A DNA stretch of 64,000 nucleotides from Impatiens glandulifera (GCF_907164915.1 NC_061863.1:22769710-22833709), one strand, 5' to 3'. Numbered from the stretch's first letter, positions 11,750 to 22,673 are shown. Program-made: numbers and translations. Notes: generated by a model not told the origin, from the sequence alone.

Positions 11750-12952
11750 ATGGACCCAACTGAATGTGGGTACCAAAAAGGTGTAAATAATTCTCTTTTG
11801 CAGGTTAGGAGAAGTAACCGGCTAAAGGACTCGGAATGGTATCTGGACAGCGGATGTTCAGGACACATGACCGGCAACGAAGAACTACTAACCGACATCA
11901 AGTATGAAACCGGAGCAGGCATAACATTCGGTGACAACTCAAAAGGTAAAACCGTGGGCAAGGGTAAGATTGTCCATGGTAACCTATCCATAAATAATGT
12001 ATTACTGGTAGAAAACTGCATTTTAATCTACTGAGTATAAGTCAAATGTGCGATGTGGGCTATAAAGTTGAATTTCATAAAAATGCATGTTTAGTTAAGA
12101 ATCGGGAAAATGATATCCTTTTAACCGGTAACCGAATGAGAAATATTTACAAAGTTAATTGGAAACTGATTTTGAAAAATCTGTGTGCATGATAGCCGAA
12201 ATGATCCAAATTGGCTTTGGCATAAACGGCTAAATCATTTGAACTTCAAAACAATTAACTTCATATGTTCCAAAGAACTAGTTCACGGTTTTCCAAATGT
12301 TAAATTTTCAAAAGACAAAGTATGTGCTGCATGTCAAATGGGTAAACAAATAAAGTCGTCTTTCAAAAGTAAAAGAAATTATCAATCTGAACGGTGTTTA
12401 GAACTTTTGCATATGGATTTGTTTGGTCCGGTTAAAGTAACCAGTTTAGGAGGCATGCATTATACTATGGTAGTCATTGATGACCATTCTAAATTTATTT
12501 GGGTAACATTTCTAGCCTCTAAAAACCAAGAAACTTCAAACCTGATCAAATTGATTTTGAGAATACAAAATGAAAAATCTATTCGAGTAAACAAAATCAG
12601 AAGTGATAGAGGAACTAAGTTTATAAATAGCAATTTAACCACTTTTCTTGATGATTCCGGTATTAGACACGAGTTGTCTAGTGCCAAAACTCCTCAACAA
12701 AACGGCCTGGCTAAGAGAAGAAACCGAACTCTCAATGAAGCCGCAAGATCAATGATAGCAGATTCGGGTATCGCTCAAAAGTTTTGGGCTGAAGCTATCA
12801 ATACCGCATGTTACACTCAAAACCGATCTTTAGTAACTAAACATTTTTCCAAACCCCTTTTGAAATATACTATGATCAAATTCCAAGCATACGGTATTTT
12901 CGAATTTTTGGTAGCAAATGTTTTGTTCACAACAACGGCAAGAATTACTTGA
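11750..12952 (+). pseudogene. Element A protease and integrase, frameshifted
   Basis: The aspartic protease signature WYLDSGCSGHMTG is at about 11838-11876. The GAG-pre-integrase zinc domain is at 12185-12400 (WLWHKRLNHLNF with CAACQMGK). Integrase follows, with the first catalytic Asp in LHMDLFGP (about 12410) and the second in RSDRGTKF (about 12600). The third catalytic residue, the Glu of the conserved ERxNRT motif, is Lys here (NGLAKRRNRTL, about 12703). Frames 11750-12034 and 12185-12952 are the gag frame. A one-base loss near 12018 and another near 12855 disrupt it. With its catalytic Glu missing, this integrase should be inactive even if the frame were open. Confidence 0.88.
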
Positions 12953-15012
12953 CCGCTTTTGATGCTAAATCCGATGAGGGAATAATGTTGGGATATTCAG
13001 CTGTAAGTAAAGCCTATAGGATATACAATACTAGGACTTTAACAGTTGAAGAAACAGCCCACGTTGTCTTCGATGAATCGGTTGAACGAAACACTGTATT
13101 ACCCTTCGACCTTCACAACAGAATGGAAAATTTCAATATTTATTCTGATAATGAAGACGAGGTTCTGTTTTTTAGACGATTTGTCAATGACCAAGCGGTT
13201 GATGCTGAACCTCAGCTTGTTCAAGCTGCCTTACCGCAGAAAGTTGACTCTTCAGTTTCTACTGAAGAAATCGGTCGGTTTGACTCAGCTCAACCTACCG
13301 ATCAGTCTAACCTTGATCAGCCAACCGAAAGCTTGATAGGCACGTCTCGGATAAACCTCAGAAGGAATAAAAATCATCCTCTTGAACTAGTAATAGGTAA
13401 CATATCCTCACCCGTCCGAACTAGGCAACAAAATTTGGAACACTATGAAAACTCAGCTTTCATATCACAAATTGAGCCGAAAAAGGTGGATGAAGCATTG
13501 TCAGATCCCGATTGGATCCTAGCAATGCAAGAGGAATTAAACGAGTTTGAGAGAAATAAAGTCTGGTACCTAGTTCCTATACCGAAAAATAAACCGGTTA
13601 TAGGAACACGATGGGTATTCAGAAATAAACTCAATGAAGACGGTTTAGTTACGAGGAACAAAGCCCGATTAGTGGCTCAAGGCTATAAACAGGAAGAAGG
13701 CGTTGATTTTGAAGAATCATTTACCCCTGTAGCTAGACTTGAGGCCATTAGAATATTTTTAGCATATGCAGCTTTCAAAAATTTCAAAGTTTTTCAAATG
13801 GATGTTAAAAGTGCTTTTCTAAACAGTAAAGTAAATGAAGAGGTATATGTTAATCAACCTACAGGTTTCAAAAACCCAGAACACGAAAACCATGTTTACT
13901 GGCTGAACAAAGCCCTTTATGGTTTGAAACAGGCTCCAAGAGCTTGGTACGATACATTAACACAATTCCTATTTGATCACAAATTCACAATAGGTTCAGT
14001 AGACAAAATACTTTTTAAATTTGAGAGAAAGGAACAAATATTACTGGTTCAAATTTATGTCGATGATATTATTTTCGGATCAACCGATCCAAAATTATGT
14101 GATAAGTTTTCAAAGATGATGACTGACAGATTTCAAATGAGTATGATGGGAGAATTGAGTTTCTTCATAGGACTTCAGGTTAAGCAGATTGAAGCCGGAA
14201 CATTCATAAGCCAACCGAAGTATACAGCCGAATTATTGAAGAAGTTTGGAATGGATACATGCGCTGAAGCGGCTACACCAATGAGTCCTTCTGTAAAGTT
14301 AGACAAAGATGAGGATGTTCACGCCGTTGACATCACAGCATATCGAGGAATGATTGGATCATTGCTTTATCTAACAGTCAGCCGACCTGACATCTTGTTT
14401 GCGGTTGGAGTATGCGGAAGATTCCAAGCCAATCCAAAGCAATCACACTATACTGCGGCCAAAAGAATATTAAAATATCTGAAGGGAACTCAAGAAGTGG
14501 GACTTTGGTATCCAAAAGACTCAAGTTTCAACCTCATAAGCTACTCAGACGCTGATTACGCAGGATGCAAGATCGATAGAAAGAGTACAAGTGGAACCTG
14601 CCAGTTCCTAAGTGACCGGTTAGTTACCTTGAGCAGCAAGAAACAGACCTCAGTTGCAACATCAACCGCAGAGGCAGAGTACATAGCAGCCGGAAGCTGT
14701 TGTGCACAACACCGTTGGATCCAACAACAACTAAGGGACTTTGGTGTAGAAGCAAAGGAATCTCCAATATTCTGTGACAACACCAGCGCGATAGTAATTA
14801 CATACAATCCGGTGTTGCACTCAAGAACAAAGCACATTGACATAAGACACCATTTCATACGGGAGCACGTTCAGGAGAAACACATCCGGTTGGAATATGT
14901 CTCGACCGAGCATCAAGTAGCAGGCATATTCACAAAACCGCTACAGGAAGCTAAGTTTTCTCATTTCAGGAATATTCTAGGCATTACATATGTTAAGCAA
15001 CTTATATCATGA
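12949..15012 (+). CDS. Element A reverse transcriptase-RNase H (open 687-codon frame)
   Basis: This is the polymerase part of Copia pol, which makes element cDNA in virus-like particles. The 687-codon frame has no stop. It opens with the integrase C-terminal/linker region ([13 protein letters not shown]). The RT domain follows: [34 protein letters not shown] (about residue 284) and the catalytic YVDDIIFG (370-373). RNase H has YSDADYAGC (Asp about 534), [18 protein letters not shown] and [16 protein letters not shown]. The frame is shifted relative to gag-integrase by the upstream deletion, so it is not translated from the normal start. The first codon here is a Leu codon within pol, not a true initiation site. 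Confidence 0.9.
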   Translation: MTAFDAKSDEGIMLGYSAVSKAYRIYNTRTLTVEETAHVVFDESVERNTVLPFDLHNRMENFNIYSDNEDEVLFFRRFVNDQAVDAEPQLVQAALPQKVDSSVSTEEIGRFDSAQPTDQSNLDQPTESLIGTSRINLRRNKNHPLELVIGNISSPVRTRQQNLEHYENSAFISQIEPKKVDEALSDPDWILAMQEELNEFERNKVWYLVPIPKNKPVIGTRWVFRNKLNEDGLVTRNKARLVAQGYKQEEGVDFEESFTPVARLEAIRIFLAYAAFKNFKVFQMDVKSAFLNSKVNEEVYVNQPTGFKNPEHENHVYWLNKALYGLKQAPRAWYDTLTQFLFDHKFTIGSVDKILFKFERKEQILLVQIYVDDIIFGSTDPKLCDKFSKMMTDRFQMSMMGELSFFIGLQVKQIEAGTFISQPKYTAELLKKFGMDTCAEAATPMSPSVKLDKDEDVHAVDITAYRGMIGSLLYLTVSRPDILFAVGVCGRFQANPKQSHYTAAKRILKYLKGTQEVGLWYPKDSSFNLISYSDADYAGCKIDRKSTSGTCQFLSDRLVTLSSKKQTSVATSTAEAEYIAAGSCCAQHRWIQQQLRDFGVEAKESPIFCDNTSAIVITYNPVLHSRTKHIDIRHHFIREHVQEKHIRLEYVSTEHQVAGIFTKPLQEAKFSHFRNILGITYVKQLIS

Positions 15013-15642
15013 TCTAGCATGCATATTGCTTACGTACATAACACCGAAAAACCGGGATATGTGTTCAGGGAGAAGCTCTCGCTTCTCAAACCATATTCAA
15101 ATAGACCATTGAAAATTCAAGAACGCTAACCGGGAGGAAGTCTCCGGTTACGCCTGATTACTTCATGACATCAAATCACGTGTATACTTACTGTACGGTT
15201 GAAATGACCTGGGTAAAATTGGATATACTTAATCCAAAATTGAACAAATGCTGATGTGACTCAACGTTTCTTCACAATCGGAACAAAATATCCAACTAAA
15301 ACCGGTCATGGAAAACCGTTCAGTACAAATGCACTTTGGTTTTGATGGAATGAACTCTTCCTGTTAATCTGAGATAACTAACCGCGTTTTCATGCATACC
15401 TTGAGAAATGAAGCCTGTAGTAAATAAAAACAGTCTAACGCAATCGAGATGACGACATGTGTCCATCATCAAGAGAGGGAGACTCACATCTTGTCAATAG
15501 ATTTTTGTCATCATGAATATCTTGGTAATAATTAGTTTTGCATTGGAAATAAACATTATACACTTCAACAAGTTAAAGCCTATTAACTAATTGATGACAT
15601 CACTAAGCATGCTTAACCTACTGATCTAGCCGAACCCCTAGC
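15013..15642. other. Untranslated spacer after pol in element A
   Basis: There is no open frame of note. The stretch separates RNase H from the first extra ORF and leads into its TATA box. Confidence 0.6.
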
Positions 15643-15650
15643 TATATAAA
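15643..15650 (+). promoter_or_regulatory. TATA box of extra ORF D1
   Basis: TATATAAA lies 88 bp upstream of the D1 ATG and is followed by a C/A-rich leader without ATG. Similar spacing recurs for D2 and D3. Confidence 0.6.
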
Positions 15651-15730
15651 CCACCCTTAAATCCTCACAAATCTTCACAAAACTCAATATTCACAAAAAC
15701 TGTCTTGAACTTACACTCTATCTCAAGAAC

Positions 15731-16468
15731 ATGAACTCCAACTCTCTAGCAAAGAAAATTCTATTGGCTGATTTCAACTCAATCTACCAATACGAAGATC
15801 ATGATGTCAAAGAAATGTTCTTAGCCATTGAAAGAAGCGGGCTAAGAGGATTTCTCGAAAACAGATTCATTCTCGACTACCTAGTAGTCGAAGAATTCTT
15901 CCAGACTGCAAAGGAGGTGCATCGAGACATAATCGTTGCACAAGTTTACGGTTAGTCATTTCTATTCAGCGAGACGGATTTCGCTGAATACTGCGGTTTG
16001 CCCATTGAAGGGGTAACCGATTTAACCTACTCTCCGGTGACCATGGAAGAAATGTGTCATCGGTTCTCCAACTCTAACATCCTGGTTAGACCCTGGGGTG
16101 CTAAAAGCCAACTCTCTCACAAGTACCAGCTTCTTTGTGAGATTCTGGGAAAGTCCATCTTGGGAAGAGAGAAAAGCTATTACTACACCCAAACGTTCTT
16201 CGAGATGATGATCGCTGTTACGGTTGGGACACCGGTAAATTGGTCCTGGATCATCTTCAGCAACCTGAAGAAGATGCTCCTTTCAAACAAAACCGTCTAC
16301 GCTCCTCAGCTAAGCGGTTTTTGTGCTAGCTTGGAGATCCACTCCGGACCCTTCGTAACTCTCCATCCAAAGCATGTGCTCACTAAAGAGAGAGTCCAAG
16401 AGCTGATCGATCGATGGGAAGCAGGCAAGGCAAAGATGAATCAAGCGGCTGAGTCATCCAATGTCTAA
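15731..16468 (+). pseudogene. Extra ORF D1 (retrotransposon-associated domain), one in-frame stop
   Basis: The function is unknown. The frame of 246 codons starts MNSNSLAKKILLADFNSIYQ and is open except for TAG at 15953-15955. That stop aligns with a Lys in D3 and an Arg in D2 (VNGK, VDGR against VYG-stop), so it is a recent nonsense change. D1 shares with D2 and D3 the pattern SGL-x2-FL near the N-terminus, a short V-x-G strand, an F-x5-LP-x2-G loop (FAEYCGLPIEGV), a K-Y-x-LL-x-I-x-x-SI-x-G helix, MMIAVTVGTPVNW, and an APQLSGF-type tail. It resembles plant transposon-associated domains (a distant link to Transposase_32 or plant-mobile-domain families is only my inference). Confidence 0.75.
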
Positions 16469-16787
16469 ATCATCTCTCGTCCTTTTGTCTTTTTCCCAAA
16501 CCGGTAATTTTGTTGTACTACCGGTTTGGTACCATGAATTAATGAAGATCATTTCCTTCCATTTTAGTCTAAAATCAAAAATCATAAATGATCAACATTT
16601 AATGCGCCGTATCAAACCAAATCGAATCATTCTTGGAACCAGAAACCTTCATTTTCAAAAAGCATGCCTGATCCGATTTGACTAGACAAGCCTTTATCCT
16701 ATTGAAAATCTACAAAACATTTATGACCAGACATAAACGGTCTGATTTTTCAAAATATCCTCATTTAATGCATCCAACCGTTCAAGC
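16469..16787. other. Spacer between D1 and D2
   Basis: The stretch is AT-rich, with several ACCGGTTT/ACCGGTAA motifs typical of this element. No gene was seen apart from the downstream TATA box. Confidence 0.5.
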
Positions 16788-16795
16788 TATAAAAA
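16788..16795 (+). promoter_or_regulatory. TATA box of extra ORF D2
   Basis: TATAAAAA is followed by GGGAC, 114 bp upstream of the D2 ATG. The leader between them is CT-rich (CACTTCTCTCTAAAGC and similar) and resembles a plant 5' UTR. Confidence 0.6.
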
Positions 16796-16901
16796 GGGAC
16801 TCAATCCTGCATCTTCAAACAAGCCTCTTTCACACTTCTCTCTAAAGCTTAAAAGATCAAAAGAACTCCTTTCGACCTCTCATTCTCATTCTTCCTCAAA
16901 A

Positions 16902-17663
16902 ATGTCTTCTAAACTAAGAAACACACTCATCGTCAAATTCGAAGAAGTAAAGAATAGTCTGTATCACGATACCACCTTCAGACTGATCATAGAATCGGGA
17001 CTCAAAAAATTTCTTGAAGGTTCAGACACCATCCTCGTAGAGGAAGTGTGCGAGTTCTTCAACAATGGACACATTCTCGATGATGGTAGTATAAGGACCA
17101 TCGTTGACGGAAGATTTGTTTGGATTACCGAAGAGCACTTCGCTACTTTCTTCAACCTTCCAACCGAAGGGTTTTCTGACTTCCCAACGCCATTCCTTCC
17201 GGCTAAGAAAGACTTCGGCTTTATCTTCTCCTCTTCCATCGAACCGGTCGAAGACCACGGGAAGAAGGAAAAACTCGCCCCTCACTACCAAGTCTTTCAT
17301 GATTTGGTACAGCGGTCCATCATGGGCAAAATGCCAAATCAAAACTGCAGCCGGGAGGCATTCGACATCATGATAGCCATCATCCGCAAATCGGCAATCA
17401 ACTAGTCCTCTTATCTCTTCAAAAACCTGAAGCAGCTCATAACCGCTTCAAGAGGAAGGGTCAGTTTCGCTCCACAAATCTCTCGGTTTCTGGAGGCTCA
17501 ACGCCGCAACCTTGGGCCCGGTGTTCCTGTCGGACCGGCCAACACTATGACTCTATCCATGCTACATGGATGGATATCAAGGATTGAGGAACGGACACCC
17601 GACAACACCGTGGACAAGTGGTTTGACAGAATGGTGGAAGGGGATTGGGTCGATCTAGTCTAA
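16902..17663 (+). pseudogene. Extra ORF D2 (paralogue of D1 and D3), one in-frame stop
   Basis: The 254-codon frame starts MSSKLRNTLIVKFEEVKNS and ends with TAA at 17661-17663. It is open except for TAG at 17403-17405, which replaces the Trp of the conserved (I/V)NW motif and so looks like a G-to-A change in TGG. It shares the family pattern: SGLKKFLEG, VEEVCEFF, VDGRFVWITEEHFATFFNL with LPTEGF, APHYQVFHDLVQRSIMG, FDIMIAIIRKSAIN, then FKNLKQLITASRGRVSFAPQ-type sequence and PGVPVGPANTMT. A fragment in E2 (39868-40083, minus) is a close relative of this second half. The role is unknown. Confidence 0.78.
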
Positions 17664-17997
17664 GTTATTTGTTTTTTTTTTCCGGTTTTTGGTAATTTTG
17701 TTGTACGACCGAAAACCGCCCTATTTCTTCTTTCGGACTTATTTATAAAATTCTCTAAATTTTAAAGTCTCCGGTTATTCAATATCCCTCTTTCCGGTTT
17801 TTGAAATCAATAAATATAAGACTTCATGTTAAACGAAACTTCCGGTTAACAAAGCTTCCGGTAAATCAGAATCTCAAGCAAAAATGAAAAGTTTGAAGAA
17901 AAACTTACCGCCCACGGTTTTGCCGCACAAAACTTACTGCCCATTGTTTTCTCCGCATTACCGCCGAAAGTTACTGCAGTAACTTTTGGAGGGAAAA
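17664..17997. other. Spacer upstream of D3, with TACCGC-type repeats
   Basis: The stretch is non-coding. From 17900 it contains several TTACCGC/TTACTGC motifs that run into the conserved promoter block of D3. Confidence 0.55.
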
Positions 17998-18007
17998 TTG
18001 GCGCCAA
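17998..18007 (+). promoter_or_regulatory. E2F-like palindrome in the D3 promoter
   Basis: TTGGCGCCAA is a perfect palindrome within TTTTGGAGGGAAAATTGG followed by CGCCAAAAAT. It resembles the E2F consensus TTTSSCGC. The same block, in the same order relative to a TATA box, is found on the minus strand of element E2 at 39474-39483. Use as an E2F site is inferred. Confidence 0.5.
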
Positions 18008-18056
18008 AAATACTATCAAGTGACGGTTTGTCTTCCAACCGTTCGAAACCGCCTCT

Positions 18057-18064
18057 TATATAAG
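18057..18064 (+). promoter_or_regulatory. TATA box of extra ORF D3
   Basis: TATATAAG lies 122 bp upstream of the D3 ATG at 18179 and is preceded by GTGACGGTTTG. The E2 copy has TATATAAATA at a similar distance from its first conserved D3 residues. Confidence 0.65.
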
Positions 18065-18178
18065 CTCAGATCAGTTCACTTTCTACATACGCTTTCTCTC
18101 TCTAAAAACTCTCAAATCTTCAAAGGCTCTCTAACTTTCGTTCATCGCTGTTCTTCATCTTTCCTTCACAAATTTATC

Positions 18179-21109
18179 ATGGCTCTAGGTAAAGCACCTT
18201 TTCAATTGATGTTGCAGGTCGATTTCAACAACATCGACGAACATGCTGGGGAGAAAAACAAGGTTGTGCTTCAATCTCTAAGAGATTCGGGATTGGAGGC
18301 GTTTTTGTCTGGTCCGTTCATCGTGTACCCGACGGCAGTTATGAAGTTTCTGGCAACGACGACTTTAACGAAGAGGAAGGTCTCCGCCACCGTCAACGGC
18401 AAAGAAGTTCATATCACGGAGGAGCTTTTCTCTGAAGCCCTCGGTTTGCCCAACACTGGTTTGGACTTCAAGACTGACCTGACCGATGTAGAATCTAATG
18501 CGGTCCGGTTGGTGATATGGGTTGACGATCAGGATCTGGTGATTCATTCAAGTCGGAAGAACAAACTGAAACCGGAGTTCAAGTGGTTGCTGAATATCAT
18601 CTCTCGATCGATTCAGGGTAGAGGAGTTAACTTCGATAACCTGACCAAACTTAAGCTTAAGATGATGATGGCTATTGTCTGCGGTGACAAGATAGATTGG
18701 GGAGCCGTCATCTTCGAACAGTTCTGTGAGATGGTGATACAGAAGGATGGCCGGGTTCAGGCCTTCGCAATGCAAATCGTCAAAATCCTTAAGTTCCTTA
18801 ATGTGGAACTTGGTGAAGGTGAACCGCTCCCACCCAACAACATTCTCAACTCCGAGTAAATGAGTGAGAAGGTTGACAAAGCGGTTAAGCCGAAGACTTC
18901 CAGAACGAAGTCCTCAAGGGGAACCAGTTCATCCGCTCCGGCTGAAGAAAGTTCAAAACAAGAAAAACTGAAGAGGAGGCAGTTCAAGCCGAAGCCTCAC
19001 AATAGAAGAAGGGAAGGAAGAAGTCTTCCGCAAAGAAGAGCTCCAACAAACCGGCTGAATCCGAGAAAACCCTTTCCTCGGACAAATCGCCGAAGAGAAC
19101 CGGAGACGTCTTCCAGCCCATTCCCATCAACACCGTTCGCCCCATCCCTATTGACTCTCAATCACCAAGGCAAACCGAACCCTCGGGGAGCCACAAAACC
19201 GAGTCAGCATCAAAGGAGGAAGCAGAGGTTAGTATTAACTCTGAAAACTCCAAGTCCCCTAACAAAAACATGGACGAAATCATGGCTGACGTAGGTTTAA
19301 ATACCTCGGAAGCCATTGTGGACGTAGTCCAAAGCATTTCTAAGGAAACCGACGACGATGTGTCAAGTCGTCTTAAGCCAGCTGATCAGGTTGAGATACC
19401 CGGTCAAAGTGAAAAACATTTGGTCGAAGAAACGGACAAAACTGCGCACATCACACCTCCGGCTCAGGAGGGCAATACAGAAGAACAGGAACCATCCGGT
19501 TCCACAGGAAACAAGTCTGCTCCACATGATACAACGATCCAATCAGCCCAAGATGGGCCAGCTGATTCAACAATCATACCTGAAGGGCCAGTTCAGGTTA
19601 ACAAGGGCAACGCGGTTTTATTCGAAGACTCCACGGTAAAGGGAAAAGGTGTTCTGCAAACCGGCTCCCAACCTGAGATTCTAACCGAAGCCAAGGTCGC
19701 CTTTTCCGTAGAAGAAGAGGAGGAGATGTTTGAGGGGCTCATAAGGGATATGAACAAAGATGCAAGTGAGTTGATATCACCATACCTTCTATGGGTACAG
19801 CTTCGTTGTGAGACAAAATTGTCAGATATGATCCGGAGATGAGCGGTAATAAATATTGGGAGAAACTCTTAGAATTAGAAGAGTTGGCTCTCAAGCTAAC
19901 AAATACATATATTATCCAAGCCGCATTCAGTAAAACCGCGCTAATTCACGAATATGCCCGGTTACAAGCGGTAGAAGACGCATTAAGGGAAGCAGAAGGA
20001 GCAGCGTTAACTCCTATTGAATCAAGAATGACTGAATGGTTTCACCTAGTACGGGAAAAGCTCCTTAAAAGTGTTGACCGGCTTGATGCACAATGGAGGA
20101 ACAACTGAAGACATCAATTAATCAATGCCGACTTATATCAAAGCAAACCTTTCTTTGCTGCCGGGGAGACATCCATGACAGCAAAAAACCAGGGAAGTGA
20201 TCCTCCTCAAACTGATAAGGCTCCGGAACTTGAGCAGGTAAAGCAGGTGGTGATCGATACAATTGAGTCTTGTCTTGGGAACTACAATATTGCAACCGAT
20301 GAGAAGATTGCAACAGCTGAAGCCAATCTGTCAAATACCATCCGGGGATCAGTTCAAACCGAAATGGCCAACGTCGTTCAAACAACGATCAGATCTATGA
20401 TAGATGAAGCCGTGCAAACTTCTATCAAATCATTGATCGCAGAATCCATTCAAACCGCAACCGCTCCCTTAGTCGATATGTTGCAGGCTATGGCTGTTCA
20501 AATTGGGGAGTTGTCCAAACTCCAAGTGAGCAAAACTCAAGAGCAAATCAATTCTGACGCCGAAACCACAAAGAAACTACAAGACGAAGAAAGGGAAAGG
20601 GAACGGTCAAGGAAGGAACTTGAAGACAAAGATCATGAGTTTGCCCAGAATTATAGTGAGGAAGAACATGCAGCTATCCAGGAACCCATACCGGCTCAAC
20701 CCTCGCACGCTATGAAGACGAGAAATAAGAAAAAAGGAAAGCGGTTGCAAAGGTGATGAAGCGGGTAGAACAAAACAGTCAAAGAGTGATCGAACCAGTC
20801 GGGTTGAACGTGCAACCTCTTGATGAAGAAGAAGAGGACGTCGAAGAACTTAACCGGCGTAAGAAGAAAGCGGTCGAAACCTCAACCGCAACCTCAGGCT
20901 CCAGACCGATCGTTGCTCAAACATCTCGACCACCAAAACCAGTCTGTGTCGGTTTTGGATTCGGCAAAAGAACTCCTGACATATCAAGTATAGTTGACGG
21001 ATGGAAGATTGACGTTGTAAGAAGAGCCAGGGAATGGAAGGCAAGGGAAGAGGAAGAAATAAGGCGGCTGGAAAAAGAACTTGAAAAGGGGGGACCATCC
21101 AAGCCTTAG
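18179..21109 (+). pseudogene. Extra ORF D3 (paralogous N-terminal domain plus long disordered and coiled-coil tail), broken
   Basis: The homology-based start is MALGKAPFQLMLQVDFNN at 18179; the open frame extends further upstream only as read-through. Residues 1-226 form the family domain (SGLEAFLSG, VNGKEVHITEELF, ALGLPNTGL, LKPEFKWLLNIISRSIQG, MMMAIVCGDKIDW, then VQAFAMQIVKILKFL). A TAA at 18857-18859 interrupts it, and the same frame continues at 18860 with a Lys/Arg/Ser-rich tail. Frameshifts near 19270, 19835 and 20750 and a TGA at 20106-20108 break the rest. That rest contains an acidic region, a helical Glu-rich part (19839-20108), a Gln/Glu coiled coil (20175-20756) and a C-terminal motif ending IVDGWKIDVVRRAREW. 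The E2 copy has the same domain order. Confidence 0.78.
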
Positions 21110-21347
21110 TTTCCTTTTCTTTCCTTAAAGAACAATTTATGTTTGATTTGGTTTCAGAACTCAGTCGTTTTATTATGTTTTGAAGTTATTAATTTCTACA
21201 TATCTTTTGAAAAGTCAATACATGTTTTGAAATTTTTCTTAAACAGAAAATAATCAAAAAGGGAGAAATTGCTAAAACAGATTTTTCAAACCAGCCATAC
21301 ATTACAAGTTTTGAATATTTATTCTAAATAATCAAAAAGGGAGAAAT
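21110..21347 (+). repeat. 3' untranslated tail and polypurine tract copies of element A
   Basis: A purine tract AAAAAGGGAGAAAT ends at 21269, followed by TGCTAAAACAG, and again ends at 21347, followed by TGATAAG. The second one abuts the 3' LTR as fixed by comparison with the 5' LTR. The upstream unit (21270-21347) is a degenerate extra copy of the LTR start. Confidence 0.8.
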
Positions 21348-22673
21348 TGATAAGAAAAATTAAGTAAGTTAATTTTCAAACCGGCCATACATTACAAGTT
21401 TTGAATATTTATTCTAAATAATCAAAAAGGGAGAAATTGATAAGAAAAATTAAGTAAAGTTAATTTTTGGAACCGCCTAGAAAAACTAAACAACTGTTAA
21501 CTTCTATGTGCAGGAGCAGATCAAATCGTATAAACCGACTGGAGCCTCATGAACCGGGTGTTGAAACACTTCAAAGAAAATCAGTTTCAAGTGATCAAGT
21601 CAAGATCAGAGGAACCGGTTTTAACTCTCTCACAAGAGACCGGCTAGCAAAGACAAAGTTTACATTCCAGCCAGACTATATTATGTAAGAAACAAACCGG
21701 AAACTACAATCTGCAGAAGTGACGTAATATGACGAAATAGACGTTTCTCGAAGGGATAAAAGAAGATAAGATCCGATCAGAAGCATGCGAGGAAAGCAAT
21801 GATGATTTACTGATCCAACGTTGACAACCGGAAGGTGCATGCTTGACACGTGTCCGAATCTGCAAACCGGCAATGTCATATTTACCTGAGGAGTTCCTCC
21901 ATGTTTGCCAAGTGTTGAGGAAGGTGAAGCGTGCAAGCAACCTCCCTGCACCGGCGTGATGCTGAATCAACCAATCCCACGGTGAGAGAAGAATGTGACC
22001 TTTGGGATCGTCCTCACTATAAAAGGAATACGAAGCGACCTCATTAACGACACACAGCAGTGAACACAACGAACGATCAAGCGAAACAATTTACGAAAAT
22101 CTTAGAGAGATAAAGAAATCTTAAGAACGATCCAAAACCGGTGTGTCATAAACCGGAAGCTTTCTATGTGTATTTGTGTTGTGTTATTGTATTACATCAA
22201 GAGTGAGTTGGTGTAACCGGCGAGTAGCGAGTTGGGCTCGACCGGCATTGTAAGTGTTGTAACTTTGAAAGTTAGTGGAGATCCTTCTCATAACCTGAGA
22301 AGAATGGGTGACGTAGGAGGGTTTGCTCCGAATATCCATAAAAAATCTCGTCTCGTGTTATTTCCTTCATTTTACTGCTTACTCACCTAACCTAACCAAA
22401 ATCAATCTTACTCCGTATATCAAAAACCGGTCCACTCATATTTCTAAAACCGACTCCTTCTAAACATCATCTAAGTCGCATACGTTGCTTCAAGCTGAAA
22501 CAAACATTTCCGCCCTTGAACCCGGTTCAAGAGTCTGTGACAGTTTGCGTAGTGCTGAGAGCGGTTGTAGTCTCTAACCGGACTATCGCCAAAGTGTTGT
22601 GTGTGTTGTAAGAGGCCACCCTTCTTGAAACCGGAAACACCCCGGTCCTCCAAGGGCGTCCCCGATCCTAACA
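21348..22673 (+). repeat. Element A 3' LTR
   Basis: The 1,326 bp LTR starts TGATAAGAAAAATTAAG, contains an internal repeat of its own first 90 bp starting at 21438, and ends CCTAACA. The target duplication GGTAA follows directly. It differs from the 5' LTR by scattered substitutions and a short CTATAATAAAAG/CTATAAAAG difference near 22020. Confidence 0.93.

Larger units (their letters stand above)
8519..22673 (+). mobile_element. Element A: 14.2 kb Copia LTR retrotransposon with three extra ORFs, TSD GGTAA
   Basis: The boundaries are fixed by a perfect 5 bp target duplication, GGTAA at 8514-8518 and 22674-22678, with TG...CA LTR ends. The order is 5' LTR, primer-binding site, gag, protease, integrase, reverse transcriptase-RNase H (Copia order), about 6 kb with three paralogous extra ORFs (D1-D3), polypurine tract, 3' LTR. 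The two LTRs (1,329 and 1,326 bp) are very similar by eye, so the insertion is fairly recent. Even so, gag-pol carries several stops and frameshifts, so this copy was probably mobilised in trans or decayed quickly. Confidence 0.95.

Noticed and set aside
18020..18178. Extended N-terminus of D3 (start at 18020)
   Set aside because: It would begin upstream of the TATA box at 18057 and has no counterpart in D1, D2 or E2. ATG 18179 fits the homology.
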